Origin: Candidatus Formimonas warabiya
GTDB taxonomy: Bacteria > Bacillota > Dehalobacteriia > Dehalobacteriales > Dehalobacteriaceae
Reading direction: 5' to 3'
DNA length: 64,000 nucleotides
Assembly (NCBI RefSeq): GCF_002777255.1
Contig: NZ_CP017634.1
Location: 2,554,903 to 2,618,902 of the forward strand
The notes under the pieces are model-generated. The model made no database searches. It saw only the letters and a program-made list of their open reading frames with translations, and was not told the DNA's origin. The translations under genes were made by a program, and so were the position numbers. How positions within the stretch are numbered: position 1 is the first letter of the stretch; each line of letters starts with the position of its first letter. Below, in pieces: positions 18,925 to 27,522 of this stretch.

Positions 18925-20202
18925 TTAGGCATTTTTATTTGACCATTTAGGGGATGATGAGAAGGGCTTCCTGCCATTAAAAAAATCACATTTTTTGTAG
19001 TAAAGAAGATCTTCCCTCCACACCCGGCCATATTCCCGGTCCTTCATAAAACCGGCGGCAAGATGCCAGGGAGATCGAAAGAAGTCTAAAACGGGACCAA
19101 ATAATTCTGAAGGATCCCGAAAACATTCCCAGTCACATTTCCGGCACGCATCCCCGGTATTGCACCGCCTGAGATCAAGATCCCAAAACCTGCCCAGGTT
19201 CTCATGGCCCCGGTAACCGCAGGGATAAGTACAGCCGTCCTTGGCATCCACATAGAAAAAATCCCTTCCGCCCCGGCAAGGCTTGCCATAATTGGCGTTG
19301 CCTTGATACTGGCGCATGAGAGCATAGAGGGAAGACCGGGGGGTAAAAATACGGATCACCTGCCGGTATTCCGGGATCACATCAAACAGGGCCTGAAACA
19401 ACAAAAGCTTTTCCCCCGGGGAAAACCTGATCACCTGATCCACGGAGTTAGCCCCGTAAACCGCGGAAAGGCCTGCTTCTCCCTGGGATTCCATACTCAT
19501 GGGGTAGCAGGCATTGACCATGGTAAAACCCAGATTGAGGATAAAGCGATAAAACTTGCGCAAGGCCTGCCGGACCTGGAGACGATACTCTTCCGGGTCC
19601 TGTTCCGCCTGACCGGGGGTAAATTTTTCATTCTCACCCCCCAGGTTTCGGTTGATGCCTAGATTGGCTGCGGGATAAATGCCGTATTCATGGAAAATGG
19701 GCAGAGCCTTTTCAATGCCTTTGATCACGCCGGGGAGACCCCGCATCCTTTCATGGAGGGACGGATCCGCTGAATCCAGACTGATCCAGAAGTTGCGCAG
19801 GGGTGTGCCGGCCAGTTGCTCCGCCAGCCTGTGCACCCGTCCGGAAAAGGCCTGACTGTCCGCATGCATAAAGAGGAAACCGTTTGTTCCCGTTCTAAGA
19901 TAAGGAATGCCCGCTTCTCCCGCGTACTTAAGGAGTCCGATCAATTCCTCAGCAAAAAGAAGGGGTTCTCCTCCCGTAAAAGAAAGGGCTTGTACTCCTT
20001 TGGCCGCAGCGGCGTCGATGATTCTTTTGGCTGCGCCGGTATCCAGCTTGGAACGGGGAAAGCTGGCCGTCACGCGCATGCCGCACTGGGGACAGGTGGC
20101 GTTGCACCGGTCTGTATACTGGATCACGACCTGCCCGGGAACCCGGCCCCGAAGCAAGGCCAGCACAGGGGAGCAGTTTAGGGAACCACGGCTCTTGCCC
20201 AT
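18925..20202 (-). CDS. Radical SAM protein with SPASM-like C-terminus
   Basis: A 425-residue radical S-adenosylmethionine enzyme. The cluster motif CNATCPQC lies near residue 40, followed by SFTGGEPLL. A second cysteine-rich region near 340-400 (CRGGRDF, CTYPCGY, CRKCDWEC) suggests auxiliary iron-sulfur clusters, as in SPASM proteins. ATG 20202 begins 3 bases after the ugd stop; the longer upstream reading frame runs into ugd and is rejected. Its placement with ugd and a GT4 enzyme suggests a role in cell-surface glycan or lipid modification, but no peptide substrate is visible and the reaction is unknown. Confidence 0.82.
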   Translation of the reverse strand: MGKSRGSLNCSPVLALLRGRVPGQVVIQYTDRCNATCPQCGMRVTASFPRSKLDTGAAKRIIDAAAAKGVQALSFTGGEPLLFAEELIGLLKYAGEAGIPYLRTGTNGFLFMHADSQAFSGRVHRLAEQLAGTPLRNFWISLDSADPSLHERMRGLPGVIKGIEKALPIFHEYGIYPAANLGINRNLGGENEKFTPGQAEQDPEEYRLQVRQALRKFYRFILNLGFTMVNACYPMSMESQGEAGLSAVYGANSVDQVIRFSPGEKLLLFQALFDVIPEYRQVIRIFTPRSSLYALMRQYQGNANYGKPCRGGRDFFYVDAKDGCTYPCGYRGHENLGRFWDLDLRRCNTGDACRKCDWECFRDPSELFGPVLDFFRSPWHLAAGFMKDREYGRVWREDLLYYKKCDFFNGRKPFSSSPKWSNKNA

Positions 20203-20204
20203 GA

Positions 20205-21593
20205 TTATACCACCATTTGGGCGGACAGGGGGACTTCCGGTTCCGGCTTGAGGCCTCTCCCCACACCGATATAGCGCATCTGCCCGGCAAAGAGCCGGGG
20301 ATCCAGGCAATTGCGCCCGTCTACCACCACATTTCCCCTCATTTTCTCCTTCAGCACTTCCGGGGTCAGTTTTTGATACAAGGGCCATTCAGTGACAATG
20401 AACACGGCGTCGGCCCCTTCCAAAGTATCCTGTACCTCGGCGCAGAGTTTCACCTTGTGGGGCAGCACAAATCTGGCTTGATCCCCGGCCACCGGATCAT
20501 GGGCACGGATGTTGGCCCCTTCCAGCAGCAGGTGATAAATCATGGGGATGCTGGGCGCCTCCCGCAGGTCATCGGTCCCTGGTTTAAAAGTCAAACCCAG
20601 CACCGCTATTGTTTTACCCCTTAATTCTCCCAGGGCATCGCGCAGTTTCTCCACCACCCGGATACACTGGGCGTTGTTGACCTCAATCACTGCCGAGAGC
20701 AGCTTGAAGTGATAGCCGTGGGTGTCCGCCATATGACGCAGGGCAAGGGTATCCTTGGGAAAACAGGACCCGCCGTACCCGATTCCGGCATTCAAAAAGG
20801 CCCGGCCAATGCGCACGTCGGCACCGATAATATCCGCTACTTGGATCACGTCGGCTTCCACTAGATCGGCCATATTCGCCACTTCATTGATAAAGCTGAT
20901 TTTCATGGCTAAAAAGGCGTTGGCCGCATATTTGGCCAATTCTGCCGTTCGGGTATTGACGAGAAAAGCGGGGACTTGCTGCAACCCCTGGGGACGGGGC
21001 AAATGGGCGGGAAGGTGAAAGGTCTGGTTGATAATGGGCGCGTATAAACGCAGCAGCGTCTCGTGGGCTGGGGCATTTCCCCCCAAAACCAGCCTGTTGG
21101 GGTAAAGATTATCTGAAAGGGCACATCCCTGTCGTAAAAACTCCGGATTAGAAGCCAGGTTGATCTGATCAGACAGGCCTCTGGCAGCGATTTCTTGTGA
21201 TAAGCTCTCCGTAGTCCCTACCGGAGCCGTGCATTTATTCACCAGCAGCGTGGAAGATGCCTTTTTCTCCAGCACAGACAGGGCACTGGCAAAGGCCTGG
21301 TGCAGATAAGTCAGATTGGCTGAGCCGTTGGGGTTTTGTGGTGTACCGACGGCCAGGAAAGCCACATCCCCATGAACCAATCCTTCCTTGATACTGGTGG
21401 TATAGTACAGTCTGCTCCGATTAGCATCAAGGGCATCTGCTAAAAAGGGTTCAAAAAAAGGGGCTTTCCCCTGGCGTAAAGAGGCAATTTTTCGTTCATC
21501 TACATCGATGCAGACTACGTCATGCCCTATTTGAGCCAGGGCAACACCGGTGGTAAGACCCACGTATCCCGTACCGATTACGGCAACTTTCAT
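20205..21593 (-). CDS. ugd: UDP-glucose 6-dehydrogenase
   Basis: Oxidises UDP-glucose to UDP-glucuronate with two NAD. The 462-residue protein starts with the Rossmann motif VAVIGTGYVGLTTGVAL, contains the thiohemiacetal Cys in GYGGSCFPKDTLAL (about 260), and ends with the UDP-binding domain (LGLTFKPGTDDLREAPS). GGGAGTG precedes the ATG. It lies between the GT4 gene and the radical SAM gene on one strand, suggesting the product sugar feeds a glycolipid or exopolysaccharide. Confidence 0.94.
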   Translation of the reverse strand: MKVAVIGTGYVGLTTGVALAQIGHDVVCIDVDERKIASLRQGKAPFFEPFLADALDANRSRLYYTTSIKEGLVHGDVAFLAVGTPQNPNGSANLTYLHQAFASALSVLEKKASSTLLVNKCTAPVGTTESLSQEIAARGLSDQINLASNPEFLRQGCALSDNLYPNRLVLGGNAPAHETLLRLYAPIINQTFHLPAHLPRPQGLQQVPAFLVNTRTAELAKYAANAFLAMKISFINEVANMADLVEADVIQVADIIGADVRIGRAFLNAGIGYGGSCFPKDTLALRHMADTHGYHFKLLSAVIEVNNAQCIRVVEKLRDALGELRGKTIAVLGLTFKPGTDDLREAPSIPMIYHLLLEGANIRAHDPVAGDQARFVLPHKVKLCAEVQDTLEGADAVFIVTEWPLYQKLTPEVLKEKMRGNVVVDGRNCLDPRLFAGQMRYIGVGRGLKPEPEVPLSAQMVV

Positions 21594-21610
21594 CTATCAT
21601 TCACTCCCTT

Positions 21611-22771
21611 TCATATTTTATAGGCCTGATGCGCCCGGGGATGATCAAGGGGATAGGTATCAATCACTTTCTGATAGCTCTCCAGCAGGGAATTCAGGAC
21701 TTGATCCCATTTCCTTTCCCGGGCGTACTGAAGAGCCTGGCCGCCCAGCTTCTTTCTCAGTCCGTCGTCCTGGGCTATTTTGATCATGGCCGAGGCCAGA
21801 TCCAGGTAATTACGGGGACGGCAGGAAAGACCATTGCTGCCGTCGATCAGTAGGTTCTTCACCCCACCGGCTGCTGCAGCGATGACGGGAAGTCCGCTGG
21901 CCATTGCCTCCAGCACGACATTTCCAAAGGTTTCGGTGGTGGACGGGAAGACAAAAACATCACTGGACGCATAAACAGCAGCCAGTTCTTCCCCGTGCAG
22001 GTAACCGGTAAAGATCACTTCAGGACCGGCTGTCTCCTTTAATTCCCCTATGATGGGCCCGTTGCCGGTAACAATTAGTTGGGCCTCAGGGATTGTTTTC
22101 TGCACAATTTTCCAGGCTTTTAACAGCACATCCAAGTCCTTTTCCGGGGCCAGCCGCCCTACGTAAAGGAAATGCAGTTTTTTTCCCGGAGCCAGCCTGT
22201 TTCTCAGGGTGACGCTTCTTTTTTCCGGAGAAAAAAGCGCCGTATCGATGCCGCGGCCCCAGGTATCCAGGTTCAGAAAACCTTTTTTGGTCAGGAGGGA
22301 TTTAATGGCCGGTGACGGGCAGTATGTGACCTGGCATTGATTATGGAACCAGCGCAAATACTGCCACACCCATCCCTCTAGAAAGCCTGCCTTATAATAA
22401 TTGAGATACTGGGGGAAATTGGTTGTGTATGAGGCTACCACGGGCAGGCCATGATCCCGGGCATATTTTAAGCCGCAGAAACCCAGGGAGAACTCCGTAA
22501 CAACATGAATAATGTGGGGCTGAAAAGAACTGAGCACGTCTTTCACCTGGGAGATATTGGGCAGCCCAATCCTACACTCGGGATAAAAAGGCAGGTCGAA
22601 GCCGGGAAAAGTATGAACATTTTCTTTCTTTGCCTGAGCAGCACCGCCCTCGGGCGCAAAGACCAGACAAGGCAAGTTCCGGCTGTCTAAAAAAGAAGTA
22701 ATCCGGCCCACCGTTCTGGCCACCCCATTCACCTGGGGCTGGAACGTATCTGTAAAAATGGCTACTTTCAT
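21611..22771 (-). CDS. GT4 glycosyltransferase
   Basis: 386-residue GT-B fold transferase of family 4. The N-terminal KVAIFTDTFQPQVNGVARTV is typical of MgtA/PimB-like mannosyl- or glucuronosyltransferases acting on diacylglycerol. The C-terminal donor site shows GRLAPEKDLDVLL, then FVFPSTTETFGNVVLEAMA with the E-x7-E pair. ATG 22771 has GGAGG 9 bases upstream; an earlier ATG at 22780 is possible. With ugd next to it, a glucuronyl-lipid product is plausible but not proven. Confidence 0.87.
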   Translation of the reverse strand: MKVAIFTDTFQPQVNGVARTVGRITSFLDSRNLPCLVFAPEGGAAQAKKENVHTFPGFDLPFYPECRIGLPNISQVKDVLSSFQPHIIHVVTEFSLGFCGLKYARDHGLPVVASYTTNFPQYLNYYKAGFLEGWVWQYLRWFHNQCQVTYCPSPAIKSLLTKKGFLNLDTWGRGIDTALFSPEKRSVTLRNRLAPGKKLHFLYVGRLAPEKDLDVLLKAWKIVQKTIPEAQLIVTGNGPIIGELKETAGPEVIFTGYLHGEELAAVYASSDVFVFPSTTETFGNVVLEAMASGLPVIAAAAGGVKNLLIDGSNGLSCRPRNYLDLASAMIKIAQDDGLRKKLGGQALQYARERKWDQVLNSLLESYQKVIDTYPLDHPRAHQAYKI

Positions 22772-22810
22772 GTGAAACATCCTCCCTCCCTGTCTATCCG
22801 TCGGTATAGA

Positions 22811-23563
22811 TTAACCCACCCTTAACACCTCTAGATCCCCAGGGTGGGGGATATCCATGCCGACTTGCCGGAAAAAATTATAGAAAAAACCGGCCGTAAT
22901 GCGTTGCGTAAGGGGCAGTAAGTATTCTGTTGCCTGCCGGTAGTGATAAATACTTGATTTCTCCGTGACCAAATCCAGGAGTTCGTAACTTTTCCGGGCC
23001 CATTCCCTGAGACACCGGTCCGGCTCCTGGTAACTCCGGTAAATGCCTTCACTTTGAACGGTATACTCATTCCTGTGTTCCGCCGCCCAATCCTCATAGC
23101 GGCGGTGGCCCATGCCGATGTAGCAGTTGGCGTGATGAGGCTCGCAAATGTCTTGGATAAAGTGGGAAGCCGCGCCTAGAAAGAACATGGCCTTTTTGTA
23201 ATTTCCCTGCCGCCAGTATTTTACCGCCCGCAAAAAATATCGCCTACAAAAAACATCTGCAGGCGTTCTCCCCAATAAACCGATCCCTGTTTTGCCATGA
23301 TAAAAATGGTGCACACATCCTAGTCCGCCCAAATCACTATCCGGCCAACAAACGCCCAGATCCAGATCATTGCCGTGTGCTTCCAGTAACCGGGCCATCA
23401 CGGTGTAACCGTCTGCCGCCAATATGCGCCTGGCCTGTATGGTGCACATCACATGTGTGGAACATAGTCCCAGTTCTACCGGAGAGGACACTCGGCCCAC
23501 GACCAGCAGATGCTTACTAATACTTTCCACAGACCCAGCTACTTTTTGCAGCATCGATTTCAA
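22811..23563 (-). CDS. Zinc-dependent phospholipase C-like protein
   Basis: 250-residue protein related to clostridial alpha-toxin/Bacillus PLC. The metal ligands of the family can be traced: STHVM (His), WPDSD (Asp), GCVHHFYH (His), ASHFIQDICEPHHAN (His, Asp, His) and GHRRYEDWAAEH (His, Glu). It lacks the C2 domain of alpha-toxin. No N-terminal hydrophobic signal peptide is visible and the Trp that begins mature secreted enzymes is absent, so it may work inside the cell on membrane lipids. TTG 23563 is used, with GGGGG 7 bases upstream. Confidence 0.78.
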   Translation of the reverse strand: MKSMLQKVAGSVESISKHLLVVGRVSSPVELGLCSTHVMCTIQARRILAADGYTVMARLLEAHGNDLDLGVCWPDSDLGGLGCVHHFYHGKTGIGLLGRTPADVFCRRYFLRAVKYWRQGNYKKAMFFLGAASHFIQDICEPHHANCYIGMGHRRYEDWAAEHRNEYTVQSEGIYRSYQEPDRCLREWARKSYELLDLVTEKSSIYHYRQATEYLLPLTQRITAGFFYNFFRQVGMDIPHPGDLEVLRVG

Positions 23564-23702
23564 ATTGCCTTCCCCCTCAGTAGTCCTCTTTTATTCTTTA
23601 ATGTCATTTTAGCGAAGCAATTTGAAGGAAAAGCAAAGATTATGTTAAAAATAGCTTATTTTTCCCCAAGAAGGCTAAGAAAGCCCAAAGACTTTTCGGG
23701 AT

Positions 23703-23728
23703 CCGGTTCCCGGTTAACCGGGAACCGG
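23703..23728. promoter_or_regulatory. Perfect 26-bp palindrome
   Basis: CCGGTTCCCGGTT followed by its exact complement, centred on GTTAAC. It lies 140 bases upstream of the PLC gene. It could be an operator for a dimeric regulator or a stem without loop; no T-run follows on either strand. Confidence 0.6.
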
Positions 23729-23789
23729 GTAAACCAATTAAATCCATATCACCTTACTTTGCTGATACCCATAAAAGCTTATAAGTAAA

Positions 23790-23813
23790 AAAGCTCGCGT
23801 TTTCGCGAGCTTT
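23790..23813. terminator. Terminator after the anti-sigma gene
   Basis: AAAGCTCGCG (23790-23799) and CGCGAGCTTT (23804-23813) around a TTTT loop form a perfect 10-bp stem with A and T flanks. It lies 83 bases beyond the end of the minus-strand anti-sigma gene. Confidence 0.7.
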
Positions 23814-23895
23814 CGTATCTTAAGGTCTCTTCTTTCATCCGGAACGGCAAGTATCCCCCAGGCAGGAGATTTTACACCAGGGCCCATGAACTGAC

Positions 23896-25404
23896 TTACT
23901 CGCTTTTGTCCGTTGTATTGACGACAAATTTCTCCCTCGGTAAGAGCCGTCCTATGCTATCAAAATCCAGGCGGGCTTTTGTGATATTTTCTGTCCGGAG
24001 AGGAAAAACGATTACATTGGGCTTTTCCCGGTCAAAGTAAAGCTCTTCCTGTTTCTCCTGGTCCTGATCATTTTTTAGGGTAAAATGAGGCACATAGGTC
24101 TCCGGACCGTCCCTTGTCTCCAGCTTGTAACTCAGATATACCCTGTCTTTTTCCCGCCAAGCCTCTTCTATGACTACTTTACCGCCTGGAAAAGAAAGCT
24201 CCCGTCCCAAATGAAGCACCCCTTCTCCGGTAAGGTCAAGGGCTATTTCTTCCTGATCCCGGACTGTTTGATAGAGATAGACCGGAGGCAAGAGAAGCTC
24301 CAACTCTCCCGTATCCTGTTTCACCGGGGCAAAATCCAATGTGGCAACTACCTGACAAGGAAATTGGGTCGTTCGGTACTCTCCCCTTTGGACCTCTATT
24401 TCCTGTCGTCCTGTTAAATCATAAAGGACGGGACGGTTTTCCGGGGGATCTGCCGCCCGATAGAATACGCCCATGGTGGCCGCATAACCGGACATGAGAC
24501 CACCGGGAGGAGGAGCACCCGATCCCGGAGGGGGCGGTGTATCCGGAGCTTTGGTCACTGAGGTGGGAAAATAGGCAATCCCTTTGCCTAAGGAGATTCC
24601 GGCCACCGAGCCATCCACGGGCCAATCAAGCTGTACCTTAAATTCCGATTCACTCACACCCAGGACCACTTTTTCCAGGGTCATCTGAAGCTGGGATAAT
24701 TTTTTCTCCTGGTTGGGATAAATAATGGTGGTATATTGGGCTGTCTTCAGCACATCCACGGGAAAACTAAATTCCACCTGCTCATTTTCCCGGCCCTCCA
24801 TCGCCAGAAAGACATGGGCCTGTTGGGTCTCCAGAGCCAGGGGTTCAAACTCAAACATAAAGAATTTGTTCTGCCAGCCCTTACCGCTTTTTTGTTCGTA
24901 TTGCTGCCCGTTTTCATCGGTCAGGCTGACCTGGGGTATGGTTTTTCCCGGCTGGGAAAGCCGGATAAAAAGAACGCTGCGCGTACTGTCAAAAAGTCCT
25001 GTATCGATCGTTACCTGTAGGTCGTCTAAGGTTTTGGTTTCCTTAATTTCCGTGAAAAGACCCAGTTCCTGGGCATACTGGTAGATGGGATCATCCATGC
25101 CAAACTGTTTCCCCGCGTTGTAGGAGGCGTAGGCCAGCCCGGTTCCCCCCATCATGAGCAGGAGCAGGGCGACGATAATAGTTTTCCTGAGCCTGCCGAA
25201 AAGCCTGTTTTCCACACTTTTGCGTGGAGATAATTCCTCTGGGATGGGGTCCGGAAGGGGCCAGCTAAACATCTCCCATTCCCGGGCGCAATCGGCACAC
25301 CCGGCTAAATGGGTTTTAATATAGTCCCTTGTTTCCTCGCTCACCAGACTTTCCGCGTATAAGGGTAACAACTCGCGGATAAGATTACATTCTTTGATCA
25401 TCAT
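23896..25404 (-). CDS. Zinc-finger anti-sigma factor with large outer domain
   Basis: 502-residue membrane protein. The N-terminal zf-HC2 motif is seen as KTHLAGCADCARE, with an earlier Cys at position 6, forming the usual sigma-binding anti-sigma domain. One membrane helix (IIVALLLLMMGGTGLAYA, about 75-92) leads to an extracytoplasmic part of about 400 residues resembling DUF4179/DUF5643-type beta domains. Its ATG overlaps the stop of the ECF sigma gene (ATGA), the standard sigma/anti-sigma arrangement. It would hold the sigma factor at the membrane until a surface signal is sensed. Confidence 0.85.
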   Translation of the reverse strand: MMIKECNLIRELLPLYAESLVSEETRDYIKTHLAGCADCAREWEMFSWPLPDPIPEELSPRKSVENRLFGRLRKTIIVALLLLMMGGTGLAYASYNAGKQFGMDDPIYQYAQELGLFTEIKETKTLDDLQVTIDTGLFDSTRSVLFIRLSQPGKTIPQVSLTDENGQQYEQKSGKGWQNKFFMFEFEPLALETQQAHVFLAMEGRENEQVEFSFPVDVLKTAQYTTIIYPNQEKKLSQLQMTLEKVVLGVSESEFKVQLDWPVDGSVAGISLGKGIAYFPTSVTKAPDTPPPPGSGAPPPGGLMSGYAATMGVFYRAADPPENRPVLYDLTGRQEIEVQRGEYRTTQFPCQVVATLDFAPVKQDTGELELLLPPVYLYQTVRDQEEIALDLTGEGVLHLGRELSFPGGKVVIEEAWREKDRVYLSYKLETRDGPETYVPHFTLKNDQDQEKQEELYFDREKPNVIVFPLRTENITKARLDFDSIGRLLPREKFVVNTTDKSE

Positions 25405-25919
25405 CTGTCATCACCCTCCAGTTCACGATAAACCTGGCCTAACTGCCGCTTGGCCCGAAAAAAGGTGACCCGGGCCCAGTTTACGGTCTGACCGAAAACC
25501 TCTGCAATTTCCTCGTAAGTAAGCTGCTCATATTCTTTCAGGATTAAAATGGTCCTGGTATTTTCCGGGAGCCGGGCTAACGCTTCCTGTATCCTTTGCC
25601 GTTGTTCCTTGATGATGAAGCTTTCCCCAAGGGTGTCCGCCTCCCGGGTCATGCGGTCGCACCAGGGTACGCCTTCTTCCCAGGGCAAGGTATTGTGCTT
25701 GTGTTTATCACGAAGGCTTTTCAAATAAACATTTCGGGCAATAGAGAAAAGCCAGGTTTTGAGAGAAGATTCATTTCGAAAACGAAAGATAGACAGGCAG
25801 GCCTGGTAAAAAACTTCCTGGGTTAATTCCCCTGCCTCTTCCCAATTCCCGCTCATGCGCAAAAAATAACGAAAAATGGCTTCTTTATGGAGTTCATAGA
25901 GTTTTTTAATTCTATCCAT
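25401..25919 (-). CDS. ECF RNA polymerase sigma factor
   Basis: 172-residue extracytoplasmic-function sigma factor. Region 2 is complete (FRYFLRMSGNWEEAGELTQE and LKTWLFSIARNVYLKSLRD) and region 4 follows (LPENTRTILILKEYEQLTYE, then helix-turn-helix). ATG 25919 follows GGAGG at 6 bases; the longer frame is unlikely. It is cotranscribed with the anti-sigma gene. The target promoters are unknown. Confidence 0.92.
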   Translation of the reverse strand: MDRIKKLYELHKEAIFRYFLRMSGNWEEAGELTQEVFYQACLSIFRFRNESSLKTWLFSIARNVYLKSLRDKHKHNTLPWEEGVPWCDRMTREADTLGESFIIKEQRQRIQEALARLPENTRTILILKEYEQLTYEEIAEVFGQTVNWARVTFFRAKRQLGQVYRELEGDDR

Positions 25920-26000
25920 GGTTTCCCTCCGCCTATTCATTTCGGCAAAGGGAAATCCAAATCCTATCTGGTGCCCACAAAAATATTTTTAGAGGTCTTG

Positions 26001-26402
26001 CTAGCTTTTTCCCAAACCCCGTCTACCTTTTGAAATCAGGTGCGCTACCTCTGTTTCAGACTTATCCAGGATGAGAGAAATCTCTTGATAGGAACAGCCC
26101 AGGACATCCCGGAGAATTACCGCGCAGCGTAATTCCGGGTCCAAGGCAAGGAGAGCTTGCTGGACCCGGTCTTCTCCCGTAGACTCAAGACAACCATCAT
26201 ATTTAAGAAAATCTTCCCAGGCATGTTTTAACAGGAAGACATCATCTTCCTGATGGGCCAGATGCATTAAAAGCACCTCTTCCGTTACGCCTTCAGCAAC
26301 TTTCCGATCCCCGGACAGCCGGTAGGAAAAGTTATAGATCGTGCGAATGCATAGAGAATCTAAAACTGGATGGATCGTTTCACCGTGCTGTAATAAACCC
26401 AC
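26001..26402 (-). CDS. Degenerate ECF sigma-like protein
   Basis: 133-residue protein with a recognisable sigma region 4 (LLALDPELRCAVILRDVLGC then SYQEISLILDKSETEVAHLI) and a shortened region 2. The first part, IYNFSYRLSGDRKVAEGVTE, aligns with region 2.1-2.2, but the aromatic WL-x-IARN part of 2.3-2.4 that melts the -10 element is missing. It is therefore unlikely to act alone as a normal sigma factor. GTG 26402 with GGAGG 8 bases upstream is the likely start. It lies just upstream of the complete ECF gene on the same strand. Confidence 0.65.
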   Translation of the reverse strand: MGLLQHGETIHPVLDSLCIRTIYNFSYRLSGDRKVAEGVTEEVLLMHLAHQEDDVFLLKHAWEDFLKYDGCLESTGEDRVQQALLALDPELRCAVILRDVLGCSYQEISLILDKSETEVAHLISKGRRGLGKS

Positions 26403-26522
26403 AGTTATCTCCTCCAAGTTTGCCGTACTATTTTATTAGTACCGCAGACATGGGATTCATTACAGCACAGGACTTTATTTTTTCCTTTTTCTTTGTGACC
26501 TTTATGACCGGCAAAATCATGT

Positions 26523-26551
26523 CACACAATTTTAAAACGAAACATAAAATA
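26523..26551 (+). promoter_or_regulatory. Sigma-K-like promoter for GT2 gene
   Basis: CACA (26523-26526), 16-base spacer, CATAAAATA (26543-26551). This matches the late mother-cell sporulation consensus mACm-N16-CATAnnnTA. It lies about 40 bases before the start of the plus-strand GT2 gene. Confidence 0.55.
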
Positions 26552-26589
26552 AAACGGAGTATCCTTGCAAAGGAAGGGATTAAAGGAAA

Positions 26590-27504
26590 ATGAGGCCCCC
26601 TTTTTTAAGCTATGTGACCTTTAACAGACTGGGATTGACGGCCCGAAATATATTGAGACTGTTGGAATCGACGGATGACTTCGAGCTAAATATCATTGAC
26701 AGCAGTTCCAAAGATGATACCTGGCAATTTCTTCAGGATCTGACGGACAGCCGGATTAAATCCCGCACCCGCTTGGACCGGAACAGGGGCCCGGTATATG
26801 CCTACAATTTCAACCTGGCCCAAAGGAAACCGGACCAGTTTTTTATTACGGTGGACAGTGACGTTTATATCTATCCCCAAGATTGGATTTCCCGTTTTTT
26901 AGAGGTTTTTGATACCTTTTCCGAAATCGGCATGCTGGGGATTCCCCGGTCCAAGCCCTACCCGGAAATTTTACCCCCTGTTGTGCCCAGGCTTCGGGAT
27001 GGCGTGTACTGCCTGGTCTTGAAAAATGCTTCCATTTCAAAGAATTTGGATTTTATTCCCAGGTGCTGTCTCATGTTCCGCCCGGAGGTTTTCAATTATA
27101 TCGGTTACTGGAGCGAGGAAAACGGCATGACCGATGCGGAAATCTCCGCCCGCATTACCCACTACACCCCTTATCGCGTGGGCTTTGCCACCAATATCAA
27201 AATAGACCAGAAACAATCGATTCCCTGCGCGGAATGCCCGGCCCAAAAGTGGTGTTCATTAAAAAAAGAACCCGGCAATACTTGTTTTGACATCTGGATG
27301 AGGGTTTACAAAAATCCCCTTTTTGTCAAGAAGAACAAGTGGAAAAATGGGCAATTTTTCAAAGAATTAAAGTCCGACCTGAGGACTGCATACTGTCCCA
27401 GCATTCACGACCCCTCTTCCTTTGAGCTTATGGAAGACAACATCTACCATGCAGACTGGTCGGAAGAAAATTTCCAGTTCTATCTGGATCACGCAAATTA
27501 CTAG
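26590..27504 (+). CDS. GT2 glycosyltransferase (paralogue A)
   Basis: 304-residue GT-A family 2 transferase. The nucleotide-sugar fold is seen as FLSYVTFNRLGLTARN, then IIDSSSKDDTWQFLQ, and the metal-binding DxD as TVDSDVYIYP (about 88). A C-terminal cysteine cluster (CAECPAQKWC) is unusual and is shared with the paralogue at 31040. The start ATG follows AAAGGAAA. It is cotranscribed with the CgeB-like gene 18 bases downstream and is preceded by a sigma-K-like promoter, which suggests glycosylation of a spore-surface component. Confidence 0.85.
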   Translation: MRPPFLSYVTFNRLGLTARNILRLLESTDDFELNIIDSSSKDDTWQFLQDLTDSRIKSRTRLDRNRGPVYAYNFNLAQRKPDQFFITVDSDVYIYPQDWISRFLEVFDTFSEIGMLGIPRSKPYPEILPPVVPRLRDGVYCLVLKNASISKNLDFIPRCCLMFRPEVFNYIGYWSEENGMTDAEISARITHYTPYRVGFATNIKIDQKQSIPCAECPAQKWCSLKKEPGNTCFDIWMRVYKNPLFVKKNKWKNGQFFKELKSDLRTAYCPSIHDPSSFELMEDNIYHADWSEENFQFYLDHANY

Positions 27505-27522
27505 CATTATGTAGGTGATTAG

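Larger units (their letters stand above)
23564..23895. other. Intergenic region with palindrome and terminator
   Basis: 332 bases without a gene. It holds the PLC gene leader, the 26-bp palindrome at 23703-23728 and the hairpin at 23790-23813. No further coding signal is seen. Confidence 0.6.

Noticed and set aside
20203..20388. N-terminal extension of the radical SAM protein
   Set aside because: It overlaps the end of ugd, has no ribosome site and reads as low-complexity sequence; ATG 20202 directly after the ugd stop is better.
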